This document shows positions 5,217-5,827 of a stretch of DNA of 5,827 bases, piece by piece. Position numbers and translations under genes: made by a program. Location: assembly GCA_050735975.1 (NCBI GenBank), contig JBOHVS010000017.1, positions 1 to 5,827 of the forward strand, written 5' to 3'. Numbering within the stretch: the first letter of the stretch is position 1; each line of letters begins with the position of its first letter. Source of the DNA: DATMBL01 sp050735975. GTDB taxonomy: Bacteria > Desulfobacterota > Binatia > UBA9968. The notes under the pieces are model-generated. The model saw only the letters and a program-made list of their open reading frames with translations. It was not told where the DNA came from and ran no database searches.

Positions 5217-5563
5217 AAGCGGTCCGCGCTTCTCTTGCGGGCGATTCCAGGACGTGCCCGCACTGTAAAGCGACGATTCTCAAGAGTTCGGTTTCCTGTC
5301 CACTGTGTCGCCACGTCTTGAGATTCGTTTCTGTCGGCACGGATCCCCGCTCTAATTCGACTACGTGTCCGCTGTTGGTGGAGGGTACGATCGATCATTC
5401 CGGAAACGGCGAGGCGTTGGAGTACTCTATTCTCATGGAGGTCCATGACGAAAACGGCAAACTTGTCTCGCGCCAGACCGTCGGAGTCGGCGCCCTTTAC
5501 CCGGCGGAAAAACGCATCTTTTCAGTTCGCGTAGAAGTCTCTTCACCGAGCCTGCCTGTTTGA
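5213..5563 (+). CDS. Zinc-ribbon protein with C-terminal FxLYD-like beta domain
   Basis: This 116-residue protein begins with a treble-clef/zinc-ribbon motif: C15-P-H-C18 and C29-P-L-C32, ten residues between the two pairs. After a short linker comes a beta-rich domain (about 53-110), LLVEGTIDHSGNGEALEYSILMEV continuing through DENGKLVSRQTVGVGALYPAEKRIFSVRVEV. Its pattern of alternating strands, 'D-x-x-G' turn and late 'L-x-P-x-x-x-x-x-F' resembles FxLYD-type domains of bacterial surface and regulatory proteins. There is no signal peptide or membrane segment. It starts inside the bactofilin stop codon (ATGA) with no strong ribosome site of its own, implying coupled translation and similar expression; the encoded protein may bind or regulate the bactofilin, which is inference. 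I do not recognise a named family for the whole protein. The start could only move downstream by losing part of the zinc ribbon, so ATG 5213 is well supported. Confidence 0.85.
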   Translation: MKAVRASLAGDSRTCPHCKATILKSSVSCPLCRHVLRFVSVGTDPRSNSTTCPLLVEGTIDHSGNGEALEYSILMEVHDENGKLVSRQTVGVGALYPAEKRIFSVRVEVSSPSLPV

Positions 5564-5597
5564 ATTGCCCTACAGCAAACGAAGGCTAGTCCATGCA

Positions 5598-5679
5598 CGC
5601 GATCCGCAACCGACCCGCGGTTCCGGTCGCCCGTGCTGAGCTTGCATACCGTCTTCACCGCAGTCTTTACCGGATCGCG
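5598..5679. repeat. Long-range 9-bp inverted repeat enclosing direct repeats
   Basis: CGCGATCCG (5598-5606) and CGGATCGCG (5671-5679) are exact inverted copies 64 nt apart. Between them lie a small hairpin CGACC...GGTCG (around 5611-5629) and two near-identical direct copies, GTCTTCACCG (5651-5660) and GTCTTTACCG (5663-5672), 12 nt apart in phase. The whole could fold as a branched RNA at the 3' end of the bactofilin transcript, or be a protein-binding region. A weak T-rich stretch, ATTCATTTT, follows at 5682-5690. Confidence 0.5.
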
Positions 5680-5698
5680 ACATTCATTTTAAGCGCTT

Positions 5699-5728
5699 GA
5701 CGCGCATGACTTTTATGGTGCGCGCGTC
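5699..5728. promoter_or_regulatory. Possible enhancer-binding inverted repeat for the right-edge sigma-54 promoter
   Basis: GACGCGCA (5699-5706) and TGCGCGCGTC (5719-5728) form an inverted repeat with a 2-nt insertion in the right arm. It lies about 85-114 nt upstream of the -24 element at 5812, the normal distance for an activator of sigma-54. The low-complexity CG-rich arms make chance a real possibility. Confidence 0.3.
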
Positions 5729-5811
5729 GAACAAAAAGAACAAAGCTTTCGTTCTGCGGACGTAAGAAAAGCCATTCAAAATCATCCGCATTGCACTTGT
5801 CCTGATCGGCT

Positions 5812-5827
5812 TGGCACCCGGATTGCG
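5812..5827 (+). promoter_or_regulatory. Second sigma-54 (RpoN) -24/-12 core at the window edge
   Basis: TTGGCACCCGGATTGCG (5811-5827) contains TGGCAC, five bases, then TTGC, with GG (5813-5814) and GC (5825-5826) at the exact required spacing. Both this and the bactofilin promoter read TGGCACC-N4-TTGC. The base after TTGC is G rather than the preferred A or T, a slight weakness. It points rightwards at a gene beyond the window. An in-frame hydrophobic string (IIRIALVLIGLA) overlaps it, but no start codon precedes that string after the in-frame TAA at 5763-5765, so a promoter is the better reading. Confidence 0.6.

Larger units (their letters stand above)
5564..5827. other. Terminal 264 nt: apparently non-coding leader with structured DNA
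   Basis: No recognisable protein is encoded here. A 35-codon frame at 5593-5700 has a GAAGG ribosome-like site (5581-5585) but its product (arginine-rich, no family) is not convincing, and a 19-codon frame at 5706-5765 is too short to judge. Structure is abundant: a long-range 9-bp inverted repeat (5598-5606 with 5671-5679), a tandem 12-nt direct repeat (5651-5672), an 8-bp palindrome AAGCGCTT (5691-5698), an imperfect GC-rich inverted repeat (5699-5728), AAAGCTTT flanked by AGAAC and GTTCT (about 5738-5756), and a sigma-54 core at the right edge. It reads as the end of the bactofilin operon followed by the regulatory region of an unseen gene. Confidence 0.55.

Noticed and set aside
5593..5700. 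35-codon frame after the zinc-ribbon gene with a GAAGG site
   Set aside because: Too short, no similarity recognised, and it lies entirely within the inverted/direct repeat structure; more likely non-coding.
5730..5760. AGAAC-AAAGCTTT-C-GTTCT as an intrinsic terminator
   Set aside because: The stem is short with a bulge and essentially no loop, and no T-run follows.

Overview
This is a bacterial chromosomal window, moderately GC-rich by eye, with seven protein-coding genes. There is no rRNA, tRNA, CRISPR array, transposase or phage gene that I can see. A MreB-type actin, a bactofilin and two sequences matching the sigma-54 (-24/-12) promoter consensus suggest a diderm bacterium of proteobacterial, myxococcal or 'deltaproteobacterial/Binatota-like' type. 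I cannot fix the taxon from the sequence alone.

Layout. On the left, a PhnB-like VOC/glyoxalase-fold gene (12-476, minus) and a DUF3891 gene (930-1751, plus) diverge from a 453-nt spacer. DUF3891 is followed by a short spacer holding one arm of what looks like a dispersed repeat and then an imperfect hairpin. Next comes a small SUMF1/FGE-sulfatase-domain gene (1901-2608, plus) that lacks one of the two catalytic cysteines of true formylglycine-generating enzymes. In the centre is a divergent MreB-like actin homologue (2825-3841, plus) with an altered phosphate-2 loop. It converges on a YciI-family gene (3952-4287, minus). On the right is a two-gene operon: a bactofilin (4728-5216) overlapping by 4 nt a small zinc-ribbon protein with a C-terminal beta-rich domain (5213-5563). 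The last 264 nt appear non-coding and rich in repeats.

How the parts may work together. The most interesting region is the right half. Two cytoskeletal polymer proteins, an off-operon MreB paralogue and a bactofilin, lie within 1 kb of each other. The bactofilin operon is preceded by an exact TGGCAC-N5-TTGC sigma-54 promoter core (4644-4658). A second exact core (5812-5826) sits at the window's right edge, pointing at the next, unseen gene. Two exact cores in intergenic DNA on the same strand are very unlikely by chance. They suggest a sigma-54/enhancer-binding-protein-controlled locus with a cell-envelope or morphogenesis role. That role is inference. The VOC, DUF3891, SUMF1 and YciI genes look like ordinary accessory or housekeeping genes with no clear functional link to it.
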